From: Stereocaulon alpinum
Lineage: Eukaryota; Ascomycota; Lecanoromycetes; Lecanorales; Stereocaulaceae
Reading direction: 5' to 3'
NCBI GenBank assembly: GCA_018257865.1
Contig: JAEUBA010000020.1
Location: 310,001-374,000 of the forward strand
DNA: 64,000 nucleotides
Of this stretch, positions 35,034 through 48,900 are shown one piece after another. Under the pieces are notes generated by a model. That model saw nothing but the letters and a program-made list of their open reading frames with translations, was not told the DNA's origin and ran no database searches. Each line of letters opens with the position of its first letter. The first letter of the stretch is position 1. Made by a program: the position numbers and the translations under genes.

Positions 35034-36090
35034 TCATCGTGTCATCTTGCGAGAGGAGCCAATGTTGCAGGGTATAACAAGGAGAATCCATGATCCCTTC
35101 ATCCCTCCAACGGCTTCAGTAATGGTTGTGACATTCCGCATGAAAGGATTTTCAATCATAATCTCATGGCTTTGTTTAGCAGCGTGTCCCCTGTTGCCAT
35201 TGCATAGAAATCTGGTCCATGTGTTGCTGGTCCAGCCGGGGTTTGATTCGATCGTTTTTAGTCCACCAGGCTCTGGTCCAGTTGTGCCTGCTGGTTTTGG
35301 TAGCGCAACCAGCAGAATCTCATGTGATGGAATAGATTCTAAATCTGTGTCTCCGCCCGCGTACAAAAGATAAGAGGATCCGCCTGGCTGAGTTCGTTCA
35401 GCGTCAATAGGACCTTCCTCTGTTGGGGGCTTGCACGCCCGTAGGCTTGATCAAAGTTGCGAAACTGTATACCATCGCCACGATAATGTATCTTCAAGTA
35501 CCAGCACCGGCTGTGACCCCCCTGTTCCGAGAAGTCCGGGTCGCTTATCAAATCATATGGCAATTCATCCTCGAATTGGGCAGCAGACACAAGGTCAGAC
35601 TTGCGAAGTTTGTCGAGATGGATGTCAAAGTAAGTCTCAAGCCACTCGATCTGTCTGCCGGGCTTGGACCCTCCCCCTTCAACTACGAATCGAGCGTAGA
35701 ATCGCAGACAAGGTCCCAAGGTGTCCCCAAACAGGAAGAGTCGCAGGCTGACCTTTGTGGTATTCAGGGCAGACCACCAGCAACTTGTAGAGCTCTATCA
35801 CCTCTGAAAACAACCCAGCCTAGTACATTAACCATTATTTGTTGTGTAGGTCTGACTCTGACCAATTGTCTAGAGATAGCGTTGACAAGTATACCATGCA
35901 ACAACGACTGGAGGAGTAAGTTTCTGCTTTCGAGACCTGTACAGGACTGATGCACTGCGCATGAGATGACTTTCGAAACGAGAAAGGATTTGGCAGAGAG
36001 TTTGGCTTGGAGTTCGAATGAGAAAGATGTAAAAATCCATATGCTTTTAGCCCCGCATTCTTCTCCCCACACGGCGCTTTTAGGTCTCAA
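35034..36090 (-). pseudogene. Frameshifted hypothetical coding sequence
   Basis: Two minus-strand open stretches, 35719-35339 and 35366-35034, read as one protein if a single frame break near 35360 is allowed: the first ends around NELSQADPLIF and the second continues YAGGDTDLESIPSHEILL. Upstream, the frame extends back through LRLFLFGDTLGPCLRFYARF, above which another frame takes over (35764-36090). Composition is protein-like throughout (EDELPYDLISDPDFSEQGG; PEPGGLKTIESNPGW). I see no good splice pair at the break, so a disabling frameshift is the simplest reading, with an unusual intron as the alternative. The family is not recognised. Confidence 0.45.
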
Positions 36091-37934
36091 ACCTAATTCG
36101 ATGAAAAAGCATCTTGTAAATGCAAAGTCACACCAGTATTCCTTACGGAAAGTGATTCGCCAGGCGGGAAGCTTGACAGATCTGTGTTTTCAAATACCAG
36201 TGTCGTCGTCGGATGATCGACTTTGGCGATAAGAAGGTAGAAGATGCCAGGATTGCGAGATTAGGACGTTGTCCTGAATCTTCGTTCTAGATCTGAGGCA
36301 TAAATTAAAGCACACACGACTTGACCTACTCCGTATGATTGCTTGATTCGACCACTGCGCCAATGACATGCTGTGTTAGGAGGGTGCAAGGGGAGCTGAT
36401 GCGTAATTACGGTTCAGATCGTGTGCCGTAGCCTTCAGGGGTTAAAATCGGGTACCGTAGTCCCGGAACCCGAACACTAGCTCTATAGAGCCGCAGATCC
36501 GCGTTGACGAATCATCTACATTGGGCCATCAGTACTTCCTGTTGATGTTTGTTCCCTTTTATCGGAGGAAATTACGATCGCCACAATCAAAGACAGCTTC
36601 CTATGGCACTGCCGACTCTAATAGGAAAGAGTCGTGCAATGAGTGAAGAGGTGGTGTCTACGAGTGGAGGTCAGTTCTCGCGTAGAGCTAATGCACGGCT
36701 AATTAAATGCACGGCTCGTCACATCTTGCCAGCGCCACATGTCAGAAGCCAGCTGAAGACGATTGTGGAAGTTTACACCTCCTTTAGTCCTTTAGCGCAG
36801 TTGTGTGGTTGCTCTCCTTGCCGAATCCAGCTGCTCCCGTGCTTCTAGACCTGGTCACTAACCTTCGCCAGGAATGTAAAGCCTAGCAGCGGCAGGAACG
36901 AACGGCGCCTTCTTTCCATACACAAGCTGACGGAATTTTCGCAAGCCACGCATGTTGGGCTCGAGCTGACTTCCCCTCAAGTCGTCGACTGGAGCACTCT
37001 GAGACATGGGAAAAGCTTGCTATTGGCCGATTGTCTGAGTCTAATCTCGTCTTGATGCAATGTTGATGCATTGCGGAGTCTGGACTGATATCTCAGCCAG
37101 CCACGGGGTCGCTAGTAATGGGTCCGGACGGTGCCATACCCATGCATAGGGGAACCATGTACATCCTATTCCATCTCTTGAAGAGGCGTTGGGGGCCGAG
37201 CTGGAACCCTTTCGGAACATTTCTTGTCCTCTAATGCCGTCCCATTGGATGTATGATCTTCACTCATTATACCCAGAAGCATTTCGTGGCTGCTAACTGG
37301 GGTGACAGCGGATGATATGTGCTAAATATATATTGTCACGATCGATACTGATTGGACACGGGTAGCTCAAGAGGCCTAATTGTCATCGGCCTCGCGTCTG
37401 CTCTTCCCTCAATCGGACTAAAGATCTGTTCGACTAAGCGAAGCCCCTCGTTTTCTTCACCTGCTGACATGTGGCATGGTTGAGTATTGCCTACTATCTA
37501 CATCTGGGATCTAAGATTCAGAGGTCTGGACCTTTCACACTTACCTTTTACGGCAACCCCCACACGCCAAAGCTCGTCAATGAGAATGATGGGAACGACG
37601 GACGAAGAACTAGTTTCTCTCTTAAATATAGCTTGATCTCTTGGACCATATATTGACCTGCGCCCTCTGAGAAAAATTGATGTCCAAGCCGCACCGTACT
37701 CAAAATTGTCGCTTGCATCGTTCATGTTGCTGTAACATCGTCTATGTCTGGTGTAGCATGTTAGGCCTTCGTGGTAGTCCTCTCAGTATGTGGCCTAATC
37801 TTGATAGCAGGGCGCCTGCTGGCTACCTCTCACGACGTCGGGTCTTGAATAGCTGACAAGTCATAGCCCGGCATCACTCAGGCTCTCCAAACCCGGCCAA
37901 ACCTACAACCGCGGGTGGCAGCGCACCTGAAGTC
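36091..37934. other. Gene-poor stretch upstream of the large STAND gene
   Basis: No supportable gene. Composition is ordinary. The last few hundred bases should contain the promoter of the STAND gene starting at 37935. Confidence 0.45.
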
Positions 37935-40900
37935 ATGGCCATTGACCCTGTGATGGTCAACGGCAATCATCATCAAGCCAATGGCGAGTCGTTAACGACG
38001 AAGACTCCGCCTGCAGACCAGCGCCTTGACATCAAGAAAGGTATCAAGCAGGAGAGCTACTCGAACAATCATACGACACGTCGTAAGCGCTGCAGTCTCT
38101 CCAAATATCTCGGCCGCTAGCTGACCAATGTCGTGAATGAGCAGGGTCCGAAACCCATACCACAACCATGAGCAGCACCAGTGAGACGCATGTCTCCTTC
38201 TCAAAAGACCAACAAATCACCGTGCTTCAAGAGACGGTCGTCTCTACACGTGGGAAATTCAGCGCCCAATTTGACCATGTCGATGAGCACTACATCAACA
38301 ACATGACAATTGATGGCTTCCTGGAATACATCGAGAGACAGCGGCTTACCCATATGCCGCACCGAGGGAGTCGATGGGATAAGGTGTTGAAGTGGGCCGA
38401 GTTCTTTGGCCTACAGATCTCGGGATATGCCAAGGCTGTAGAGGCCTTTGTCCCAGACAGCAAGCTAGCAGCTAAGCTGATTTGGGCTGCATGCAGAACG
38501 CTACTAGAGGTATGTCAAATGAAAGCCACCTTCTCACTGAGACTCGAAGTCCACTTGGACAGGAAGCTGCTCCTTGTCACAGGCTCTGGCTTTGCTAATT
38601 CCCAGCAGCTTGGCCCAGATAATGCTAAAGCCCTTGAAGTAACATTCGGCGTCTTCTATGAACTTGGGCTATCCCTTTCGCTCCTTCTCCGCCACAACAA
38701 GCTCTTGTTTGCCAACAATCACATCAGAACGGAGGTAGGCCAAGCGTTCAATGGCTTGCTCATACTTATTCGAGACGTCAGCATGCACTATCACGCCGTG
38801 GTGAACGGCATGCTGTCGAGTGAGACTAGCCTAGACTTCGGAAGCCTGTTCGGTAGGCAAATAACGGGGTTCCAGTCCCGCCAAAAACACATTGTGGATG
38901 CTATGTGGAAAGACCAGCTTGGCGAGCAAGAGTCAATGGATATCGCGACCCTTCGCTCATGGCTCGGGCCCCGTGACAGTACGTTGAAGAAGCTTTACAA
39001 GAACCGCGTACTCAGTCTAGAACATCGAGACGAGTATACTTGTGAATGGTTTCAGAGACACCTGCTGGATTTTTCACGAAGCAAGGATGATCTTCTTGCC
39101 CTCTTCGGCCGTGAAGGTTGCGGAAAGACCTATCTATCTCGATGGATCGTTGAGAGATTGCAGAGGCCGTTAGCCAAAAAGACCTGTAAGTTCTATGTTT
39201 CCGAAAGACGTTAGCATCAGATTACTCCAAAGGTCTCCCACAAGTGCTTACCCTCCGAGACTGCCCATGGTTCCCATCGCGAATGGATCATGCTAACATT
39301 GGTGTCCCAGATGAGACACTGTCCTTCACAGTCGAGGCTGACTGTCCAGCAATCACCACGTCACTGGCAGTAGCGAAAGGTCTCTCACTACAATTGCTCG
39401 AGAAGAATATTGGCGATGAGTCTCTGTTCCACGCTCTCGTCAAAGCCTATGAGCTCTCGGTGTCCAAAGCTTCCGCTGTTACCAAGTTAGAGAAGGCCAT
39501 CTGGGACGCTTTGGACGTTGGGCTCGATCAATTTGCTGGCAAGGGGGAAAACCATCTAATGATCGTCATTGATGGCCTCAACGAGCTCAAGAACTACGAG
39601 AATGTTAAAACGGTCATGGAAAAACTGGGTTCATTCACTTCGAAACATGGCAGGCTTCAAGCCATCACCCTTTCCCGCAGCTCTCCCCACAAACCGAGCA
39701 ACGGCAAATTCAAACCACTCGAAATCAATCCTGACTACACCCACGATGATCTTCAGCACATTGCGGAACATGCACTCCATAATTACGGCCATTATAAGGA
39801 TCAGGGCGAACATGCGCAGGAAGCCATCGTCGAGAAATTGGTCAAAGCAGCGCGCGGAGACTTCCTTTGGCTTCTCCTAACCGTTTATCTCCTCAGAAAG
39901 GAGTCGTCGCATGACGGATTCATGAAAGCTGTGGAGGCCGTAAAGAATGCGCCCCAGTCTCTACATCAGACGATTGCGAAAATCACCGAAGCGTTCGACT
40001 TGTCCCGTTCAGACGCCAACCTTATCACGTCATGGATGCTTATTGCTGAGCGGCCACTTACGATCTCCGAGATCAAGTGCCTACTCCAGGTGGACTACAA
40101 GCAGAAGCATATCGTCGAACGGAAGACGGATACCCAGAGTGACATTCGTGCATCACTGGGACCCTTGGTGATCTTTCAAAACGATTTCGTTAGATTCCGA
40201 CATCCTGCTATTCGAGAGTATCTTGAAGGACTCCGCCTTCATGGCAAGGCAAAGCTTCTCGAACCCCAGGCTGCTCAAACAGACTTCACTATGAGGCTAT
40301 TGGCGTATTGCAAATTCAATGTCACCAAGCATCGGGAGCCATCTTTAGAGATGATGGAGAGGACCCACGTCAAAGAACTCTTCACTAAGTATGCACTTCT
40401 CGAGTACACGGTCCGAAACTGGACGGGTCATTTCCAGGCGTCGTCTATACATTCTGGCGGATCCTTTCAGCTTTCGAATGACTTCAAGGATATCTTCCCA
40501 GGCTCGACAACGATGGCCATGTTGGAGTGGACTTGCTGGTCGACACAGATCTCCAGCCACGAGTCTTATGAGCTTGCTCTTCGTGTTCGAGAATCGGTCT
40601 TCACCGAGAAGCATGAATGTGTGCTCCAAAGTCTGATTATCTGCGGTACATTTTTCCGGAGTGTCTCCAAGACAACAGAAGCCGGAACTTGTTTCTACCG
40701 TGCTTCGCGCGTTGGTCAAGCCGTGCTACGTAAGAATCATACCCTCACCGTCACGTGCGCTACAACCTTCTTGAGCATTATCGAGACGATCAAGATAACG
40801 ACTCGCACTGAGCTCACTATTCGCAAGGAAGAGACCTTGAAATATGTCATCGATGTTTACAAACATCAACATGGCCAGAGCCATGATTTAGTCATCCGGT

Positions 40901-43900
40901 ACTACAAAATGCTCGCTCAGTTGTATGTTGAAATTCATGAGGAGGACAAAGCTGAGACCGTCTGGCGTGAGCTTCGTGAAATCATTATCACACGCTTTGG
41001 CAAGGGATCTGAGGAAGAAACCAGCATATCCGAGCAACTGACGATTATTCTTAAAAAAGGTGACAGAAAGACTGACGTTGGTATATACGAGAAGGGGATC
41101 TTTGACATTACTATGGAACTCGAAGTGTGGGATATCCGCTACATCCATTTGAAGTTGGAGCTGGCGAAATCCTATGAAGCACGCAAAGAGTATTTCATGG
41201 CCGAGGAGCTCTACATCACGTTGTGGAGGCTTCTCACCGAGCGTTGCCATCATCCTCACCACCATCATGGCGTTGAGATCCACATATACATGATTGATGT
41301 TGCACTCGAGTACGTGAGATTCTTACAACGCTGTCACCGACATGAAGAGGCTGCAAGTATCCTGATCTGTGTTTGGACCGAGTACGAAGAGTACGACTTC
41401 GAATCAGAAACTTTGTTCTTGCGATTGAAGATCGTTGGTGAGCTCATGCGGTCTGTTAGCCTTCTCACTGTGGCTGTATCTGTCTTCAAGAAGTGCTGGG
41501 GCTGGTTCAAGTCCAGAGGCAAGACTGAACACACTGCATCCTGCGAAGTCTTGATCACTCAGACAATCGAGGAAATCATCACAACTACAACTACCACTAC
41601 CGCCACCACAACGTCCACTACAACGTCGACAACCACCGAAACTGTCGTCAAGGAGGTCTTCGAGTCGACGCTTACACGCAAAGAAGTCACGACTGAAACG
41701 ATTTCAATTTGCAAGAGCCTGATTGCATACTACATGAAGATTGAGCAATGGTCAGAAGCTATCGAGGTCACCAAGCGATCCCTTCTAGTCATTTGGAAAT
41801 TCATTGTATCTGGGTCCGGCACCATCGCTTTGCCGCAGCATTTTGGGGCTGGCGCAATTGACATTGCCATTAGCCTGGCCGTCTGCCACCATCGCTTGCA
41901 TCACTTCCACGAAGCTGAAGAGATCTACGTACGCATCTATCGTGCTTGTTGGAATTCCTGTCATATCGAGGACGGCCGGCTTGTTAAATCGTACGAGGTC
42001 CTCATCCATTTCTATGAGGAGCACAAGCATTGGCACAAGATGATCGAGATTTACCAGGAGCTGCTCGTCCAATATCGCAAAACATTAGGTGCATCCCACA
42101 AGCTCACCATCCGATCGCTTTACCTCCTCGGTGCACTCTGTGCTGATCATGGCCATGGGTCTGCTATCGAGTATTACGAAGAAATTGTCACCGTGCTGAA
42201 TCATGGATCCACCATCTGCCACGTTGATGCCTTGGATGCTATGTTTGTCATTTGCCGCATGCACTACGAGGCGGGACATTGGCATAAGGTGAAAACCGTA
42301 TGCAAAGTTTTATGGGAGACGTGGAGGGATCAACATCAAGGACACAATAAATTCACTGCCGAGTTTATCGAGCTGCTCTACCTTCGCTACCGCTACTTGC
42401 TGGAGCATCATGAGGTTTGCGAGTACTCAATCTTGCGCCAGCTGACCATTGAATACCGCAATACTTGCATCAAAGTCTTCGGTGTAGCGGTGGCCATTAC
42501 TATCAAGGCCTCCATCGAATTGGCTCAGATATGCATGAGGAGTGAGACGTACATACATGAAGCCATCTCCATCTACGAGGAGATTCTCACTACAACGAAA
42601 ACAACCACAACGACGACCACAACCACTACCACCTCGGTAATCTCGACTACGACTATCACGAAGATCAAAGAGAGCCTAACTAAGGCATACATCTCGGTTT
42701 GTAGCCACGGATCTGTGTCAGTAACGACCATCGAACGGGCTATCATTATGGTTCGTGAGCGTTGGGAGTTCCTCAAGATTAGCTTCGGTTGGGCCCATAT
42801 TGAAACGCTGACCTGCCTTCACAAATTGGTTCTCTTGCAACTCAAGATCAAAAAACAGGAATCTCACACCCTCGTCATCCGTATGCTCATTGAGACATGC
42901 ATCGAGATCATCAAGACCGAGAAACACTCCAAGCATTTGCATAAGTCGGCAAAGTTCTTGGGTGACATTTATATCAGCTGCGGACTTACCGAACAAGGCC
43001 GCACAATGATCGAGGACCTGCGCCTGCAGATCATTACTGGCACTTCTAATGGAAAGTCTGGCTTTAAGCTTGACAAGGCTGTTGGCAAAGTCTCTTACGT
43101 ATTCCTCGTCACTTTCGAACAGGTCATACGTGGGCAGATCGTTAGCTACTCGGAGATAATGGCTGACCTTCTCACGGAGACGATGCTGTACGAGTCATAC
43201 CACCGCAGCATCAAGTCTGAGAGGGACGTCACCATCATTTTGATACATGCGGGTAAATTGAGGTCGTTCCTGTCGAGCCATCACCGCAAGGTCCAGAAGG
43301 AGATCTTGCAGAAGGAGTCCTTTGAGGTCTTCATGAAAAAGTATCAAACAACCATCAAACGCCGCGACGAGATAGCCTTCATGTTCTACCTGGATCTCCT
43401 CAGAGAACTCGGCAAAGAGATCCGTGACATCCAAATCGGCAACGCCGCATGCGCGTCCAGCATTGCCACAGTCAAATACCTCCTGAACCAAGGCCGTATT
43501 CAAGAAGCCTACGACGTCGCAACCTGCGCTCTAGATTTCATAAATCACCAACGCGCCTTCCATCTCCTCCAAAACATCCCCTACGGCTTCAAGCTTTCGG
43601 GAATCATGGTTGGCCGTGACCTCGACCATCCCCTCAAAGCAGACATCAATCCCAAGCTTAGAGAGAACATGCTCGAACTCTCCCGGAAGATCATGCGTGA
43701 GGTCCTTCGCGCGTGCAAAGACTCAAACATCAACTTCATACGTCTCCAGCTGCGCGAGCTCAATGATCTTGCAGGGCTACTGGGCGAGCAGCAAAACTTC
43801 GCTGATCTAGAATGGCTGCTTGAACTCCTTTGGTCCTCTCGCGAAGTCCAGAAGAAATGGGAGACCGCCACTATCATCGCTATTGGTCGTCGTTTCGTAC

Positions 43901-44685
43901 AGGCTCGCTATCTGAATAAAGATCACCGGTCCCGTGCTATCCGTCTCTGCGAAGATATCTGCTACAATCTTCGTCGGGTATGGGGCTCTCTCGATCCCAA
44001 GTCTTTGGAAATGTCGGACTTGCTGTCTGAGCTGTACACTTCAATGGGCCATTACCGCGAAGCGCAGGGCGTGCACGAATCGATCCTCCGTCTCGTCGTC
44101 GAGGGCGATGATGGCGACGACAGGACGCGCGATACCATGGATGCAAAGACAACGCGCAAGCATCTCGACCTACTGAAGCAAAGCTATCTCCGCCTTGAAG
44201 GCTGGGATAAATCTGCCGAGTCTTACAAAGAGCTCGTTGGCGCCGTCATCAAGATGTACAAAGGATCCAACGCTTTCAAAGATGTCCAGAGTTTCGAATC
44301 GTGGAACTTCCACAAGGAAGCTCCCTCGGAGACACTAGGGAGGTTCGTCGCGCCAAAAGAATGGGAATTTGCGGACTCGAAGGATCTTGATGCCAAGACT
44401 GGTGACGCGAAGGAGACGAAGGGGTTGAGAAGACCGGGTGTGGGCGTTAAGAGGGCGACTAGTAATTGGGGCTTTGGTATGATTCAGCGCATGCTGCATG
44501 GGATCTCGGATGAGGACGAGGGTGGTAAGAGTGGTAGGATCTACCAGGAGAGCAACGGTACTAATGGGGTGAAGAAACCGGAGGGGCCCAAGAAGAGTTT
44601 GGTGCTGGATCCTGCGCTTGATGATGATGGGTATGAAAGTGCGGCTGAGGAGCCGGTTACGAGTGGTAATGGAATCAAGGCTTAG
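37935..44685 (+). CDS. Large STAND protein: NACHT NTPase with TPR-like helical repeats
   Basis: Exons 37935-38040, 38145-39185 and 39311-44685 give 2173 residues. The second intron (125 bp) has a TGCTAAC branch site and a CCCAG acceptor and restores KKTYETLSFTVEAD; a nearer acceptor also keeps frame but leaves an odd insertion. Residues ~50-340 form a helical N-terminal region I cannot name. A NACHT-like NTPase follows: Walker A GREGCGKT (~357-364), Walker B LMIVIDGLNEL (~465-474). After an all-helical linker, about 1400 residues consist of TPR-like helical pairs (AEELYITLWR, EAEEIYVRIYRACW, MIEIYQELLVQYRK). Two long Thr tracts, encoded near 41575-41643 and 42589-42660, sit at equivalent repeat loops. 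The tail is acidic and probably disordered. The expected role is a ligand-triggered oligomerising ATPase; the effector output is unknown. Confidence 0.85.
41575..42660 (+). repeat. Pair of ACN-type threonine microsatellites inside the STAND gene
   Basis: Two tracts of ACA/ACC/ACT codons (about 41575-41643 and 42589-42660) encode near-pure Thr/Ser runs. Their starts are about 1015 bp, or 340 codons, apart, and they lie between helical repeats, which suggests a duplicated module with a polymorphic loop. Confidence 0.7.
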
Positions 44686-45983
44686 ATGGATTGAGTATGG
44701 AAATTAATGGCGGAGATGAATGAGGTAATGGCAACTTGTTTTAGTATCGGTACGATATGGTCTGTTGGATATGGGCGCATCGTTTTATGTATGGCTGCTC
44801 GCCTAATATTTCCTGTACTCTAATTTGAGATGGATTGTAATTCTTCAATCATATATGTTCAATCAAAGATAGTTCCCTTTTTAAATCAATTCTCGCAGCA
44901 GAACTCCATTAGTATGCAATCGTACTGCCATACATGTTCGGATGCATCTTAACACCTTACTCAATTCTGCAGAGCTGACCACGACGCATCAGCTGCCACC
45001 ATGGGTTCCAACGGAAACCATGCCGGGATGGCAATGCTCCCTATGCAGTCAGCGATCTGGGATCCGTCGTTAAGAAGAGAACACCATGCACGTTGCTAAG
45101 CCGCCCACATGCTACATACGAAGGATTCATGACTATTGCTCATAACGCTTATACTCTGCCCCTTTGGAATCCTCCATAGCCTCGGAGAGATGAAGTTTCC
45201 ATCTTTCATGTTATAGAACGTTCTCTCGATTCTATTGTTTCTACGCGGGGACTAGGAAGTTGGACACTGGCTTGTTATGGTAGATACGAATAGGTATGTG
45301 AACACACCGCGATGTGAGGTGGATTTGTAGGTTTTTGTTTCTGCGAATGAAGCGGGTTATGTTGGACTATACTTGTTTGGGGGGGGGTGTTACGAAAGTA
45401 GGGATATGCTTGCTTGTTGCGTGAAGGGAGCTCGTGATAGATGAGTTATGTGCTGAAGGAGGTTAGGGGTGCCGATGAACGGTGGGAGAATTATCACTTC
45501 ATTCGTTAAGAAGGTGGCGAAAGAGCGTGATGAATATTCCTGTCGCCTCCCAAGTTCTCTGGGAATGGCTGAAAATAAAGATTCAGATATAGCAGCTTGG
45601 TAAGCGACGATTCGCAAGGAAATTTGTTATCATAATGACGCTATTCGTAGGAAAAGTGACACGACACCAAACTCCGCATTCCAGACTGAGTTTCCAAATG
45701 TGAGCTTCGCTTCGACCCAACTGCCATTGTCAGGTCTCTCTGTGTTCGAAGAGATAGTGAGGAGAAAGTGCGCATTGGCCTCCGTCTTGACGCGGTGAAT
45801 AAACGATAGAAGGTCCCCGCGAGCAGCTTCATGGAATGCTATCTCGGGAATCCCAGCTTCTTAAAAGTACGGAGGTGCATAAGGTAAGTATGAAGCTTAT
45901 CTTGTGGGATGATAGCCCTTCGTAGGGACCGCGCTGGGCCGAAGTCGCCGAAACTTCGACTCAAGGGACTTTGTAAATGCTGT
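44686..45983. other. Convergent 3' region between two STAND genes
   Basis: The two STAND genes point at each other across 1.3 kb. Apart from 3' UTR sequence I see nothing supportable; minus-strand open stretches at 45390-45617, 45641-45832 and 45839-46042 lack motifs and the last overlaps the neighbouring gene. Confidence 0.45.
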
Positions 45984-48900
45984 CTACCGCAAATCCAAGT
46001 CGTCGTGTTCGTTCTTTGGACTGGCCTCATTGCACGATTCATAGTTGTCCAAGTCGCTATCAGAGTCGCTGTCAGAGTCGCTGTCAGGAGAGGAATTTTG
46101 ACCGTCTATGGACTTCTCACGTGTATCTTCATAGTACCTTAGAACAAGGCGCCTCAGTTCTAACTCGATATTTGCTAGGTTTGGGATCCGAACCGGTTTG
46201 ATGTCCTGTGAATGCTCATGACATATTTTGGGGTAGGTCTCAAACCACAAGCCGGTACATCTCGAATAGGTTTGGGCGCCTTTGGCATCGCATACTTCAC
46301 GTATCTGTGGCCATCCAGGCACACCCTCGAGACATAATTCGAGGATCGAAAATACGGAGAGCTGCAGCTTCACGTTTACCCAGGTTTCCCCATCATCCAA
46401 CATTGTTTCCCACGATTTACACAGTAACAACATCTCTATGTATGACCTATCTTCAATATCAATCATCGCATGCACGTCAGCTCCGTGTTCCAGGAAAACC
46501 GTTGCTGCGATTGCCCATGCTCTGTCGAGATCGAATGATCTTTCCTTTCTGTTGATAATTCTACCTTCCGTCACCGTGAAGTAGTACATCTGTCCGAGAA
46601 AGATGATCCAGATTGTCTTTGAAAACATTGACACATTTGGCTTTCCACCATGTCTAACAAGCGTAGCAACAAGCTCAGCAATATGAGCGTGCTGAAAAGC
46701 AGTTTTGTACCGGTAGGTATAATTGTCTTCTTTGAGCCGTTGCGCGAATTCAATCACGCAACGGAGGAGATAGGTAGCGGTAGGCGAATCTAGCCATTCT
46801 GGACGAGATTCAAGCACTTCCTGAACGTACAGAATGAGGCCAGACCGAGCGGCCAACCCCAGAAAACTGACGGCTTGTTCTGAAATCATGACAGACGCAT
46901 CGGTGTTTGCGGGAGCGCTCATGTTGGAATAGGGAGATCTGTTCGTGGCCGAACTCGACTGTGACGTAGACCTCGTCGGCTCAGTTGCACTCGTTAGATC
47001 CCCTAATACAGACATACCCGAGTATGGGCGGGTCCAGTGGCCATACTGAGGCCCTTGCGCATTCTCTGGGTCTAGCTGAGTCATGAAGTGATCAACAAGG
47101 TTACAAAGGTCGACTTGCGCCCTTCCGGTCAGCCTTTCTACCATAAGCATATTTAGCATAATATCGCCCACATCTGTAGGCCTCCAAAATGTTGGTTCCT
47201 CTTCAACTCGGTACACGAAACCCGAGATTCTAAATTTTGCAAGTAATACCTTGACAACGATCTCATAACCATGGGTATCAGATGGGCAGTTCTTAACCAT
47301 GAAATCCTTCGCTCGAGGGTGTTCCTGTAAGAAGTCTAACACGGTCCGATGAACGAACCCCACATGTATCTTAGTCTCATTGGACGCCACCTCCAAAAAT
47401 TCGTGAGAAGTCTCCTTTAGAGGAGATGGGTCCACTAAATCAGGACTAGAAATCCCGTCAGTGTCCTCTGATGAAGAATCAGAACTTCTCCTGCGCATGT
47501 TGAGCCCAACATCGTCAACCCCTGCGCGACGGTAGCTCCGTCCCTGGATCTCCAAGAGACCGGCACAAGTAATGGGAATCTTCTTCCTTCTCGTATTACA
47601 AAGATCTAAAATCTCACGAAGGTTCACCGCCGAAGACGAAGATAGAACGGGGTCATCAAGCCCATCGAAAACCGCAAGCGCCATATCGAGCAACGAGACG
47701 CTGCAGTCAATCGATTGCTTTTTCATCATATATTCAAAAGACTGTGCAGCTTCTCTTCGATAAATATTATCGATACGGTCCAACATGTTGACGTAGAGGT
47801 CCTCTATTTCGGTAGGCAGGAGTCGAAGTCTATCCTGCAGTTGTTCGAGGCTGTCACCATTCTTCAGCCCTTCGATCTGGTCTTTGACTGCTAGCTCGAC
47901 CCATAGGAATACGCCTTGCGCGTTTTCCACCAAGGACGATACATGGTCAGAGAACCGCCACGGCTGCTTACTAGCCAGCAACTGTGCTTGGTCAATCGCA
48001 TAGACCTTGTCTGATACGTAGATTTGGAAATCTTCCTCTGTCAAGTCCTGCAATCTGAGCTTCATTGTTGAACCAAAGGCATCTTCAAAAACACGATATG
48101 GCCGACTTGACAGACACACTTTGATATTGACATTCTTGATGATACGCTCAATCAAGGCAACTAGATCGTCCTGATTACCGCTGATCTCGTCTAGTCCATC
48201 TATAAAGAAGCACACATGGTGGCTCTTCGCTATTGTTGATAGAGTGTTCTGGAATTCCCTCTGGAGTCTCGTCTCAGTCCATACTGGGATCAGTCTGGAC
48301 TGTTTCGAAGAAGAATCAACAACCCCAGAGCAAGATTCAGTCTGGGCCGTTGAAATGATCAATTCAGGATACGTCTGATGAACCTGATATAAGAGCGACC
48401 GGAGTAGGCCTGCCGAGGTTTGTTGCAATGCGCTGCCTGCTCTCCAAAAGAAGAATGTCGGACTCACAACTGGCTTGGACGCTGACCAGATCTTCAGGTG
48501 CGTGTTTAGCTGGGGATGTTCGCAAATGTATCGCATTAGGGTTGACTTTCCAGAGCCAGCCTTGCCGCTTATCCAGTACGTGCCCTCACCTTTTTCAAGC
48601 CATTGAACGAAGTCGTGGCCGGCTCGTGAATGTCCAGTGGAATATTGGAAAATCCACTGGAATGTTGACTTGTGAGCTTCATGGATGGTTTCGTGTCTTG
48701 CGTGGATGTCTTCAAACCATAGACTTTCGAGAATGCGCTGGCGATACTCTTGAATCTCCAATTCTTTGCGGTGATGCTGAAATAGATGAGTGACATGGTC
48801 TTTAGTCGAAGTAGTTCCCACCTGGATCATGTCACTTAGCTCTCGAAAGCTTCTTTGCTCTGTAGCGAGTCCAATCAGGATACTTTGGTAATTGCCATCT

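Noticed and set aside
40345..43503. Open frames on the strand opposite the large STAND gene
   Set aside because: They mirror the codon structure of the plus-strand gene, including Val runs opposite the Thr tracts; they are shadows.
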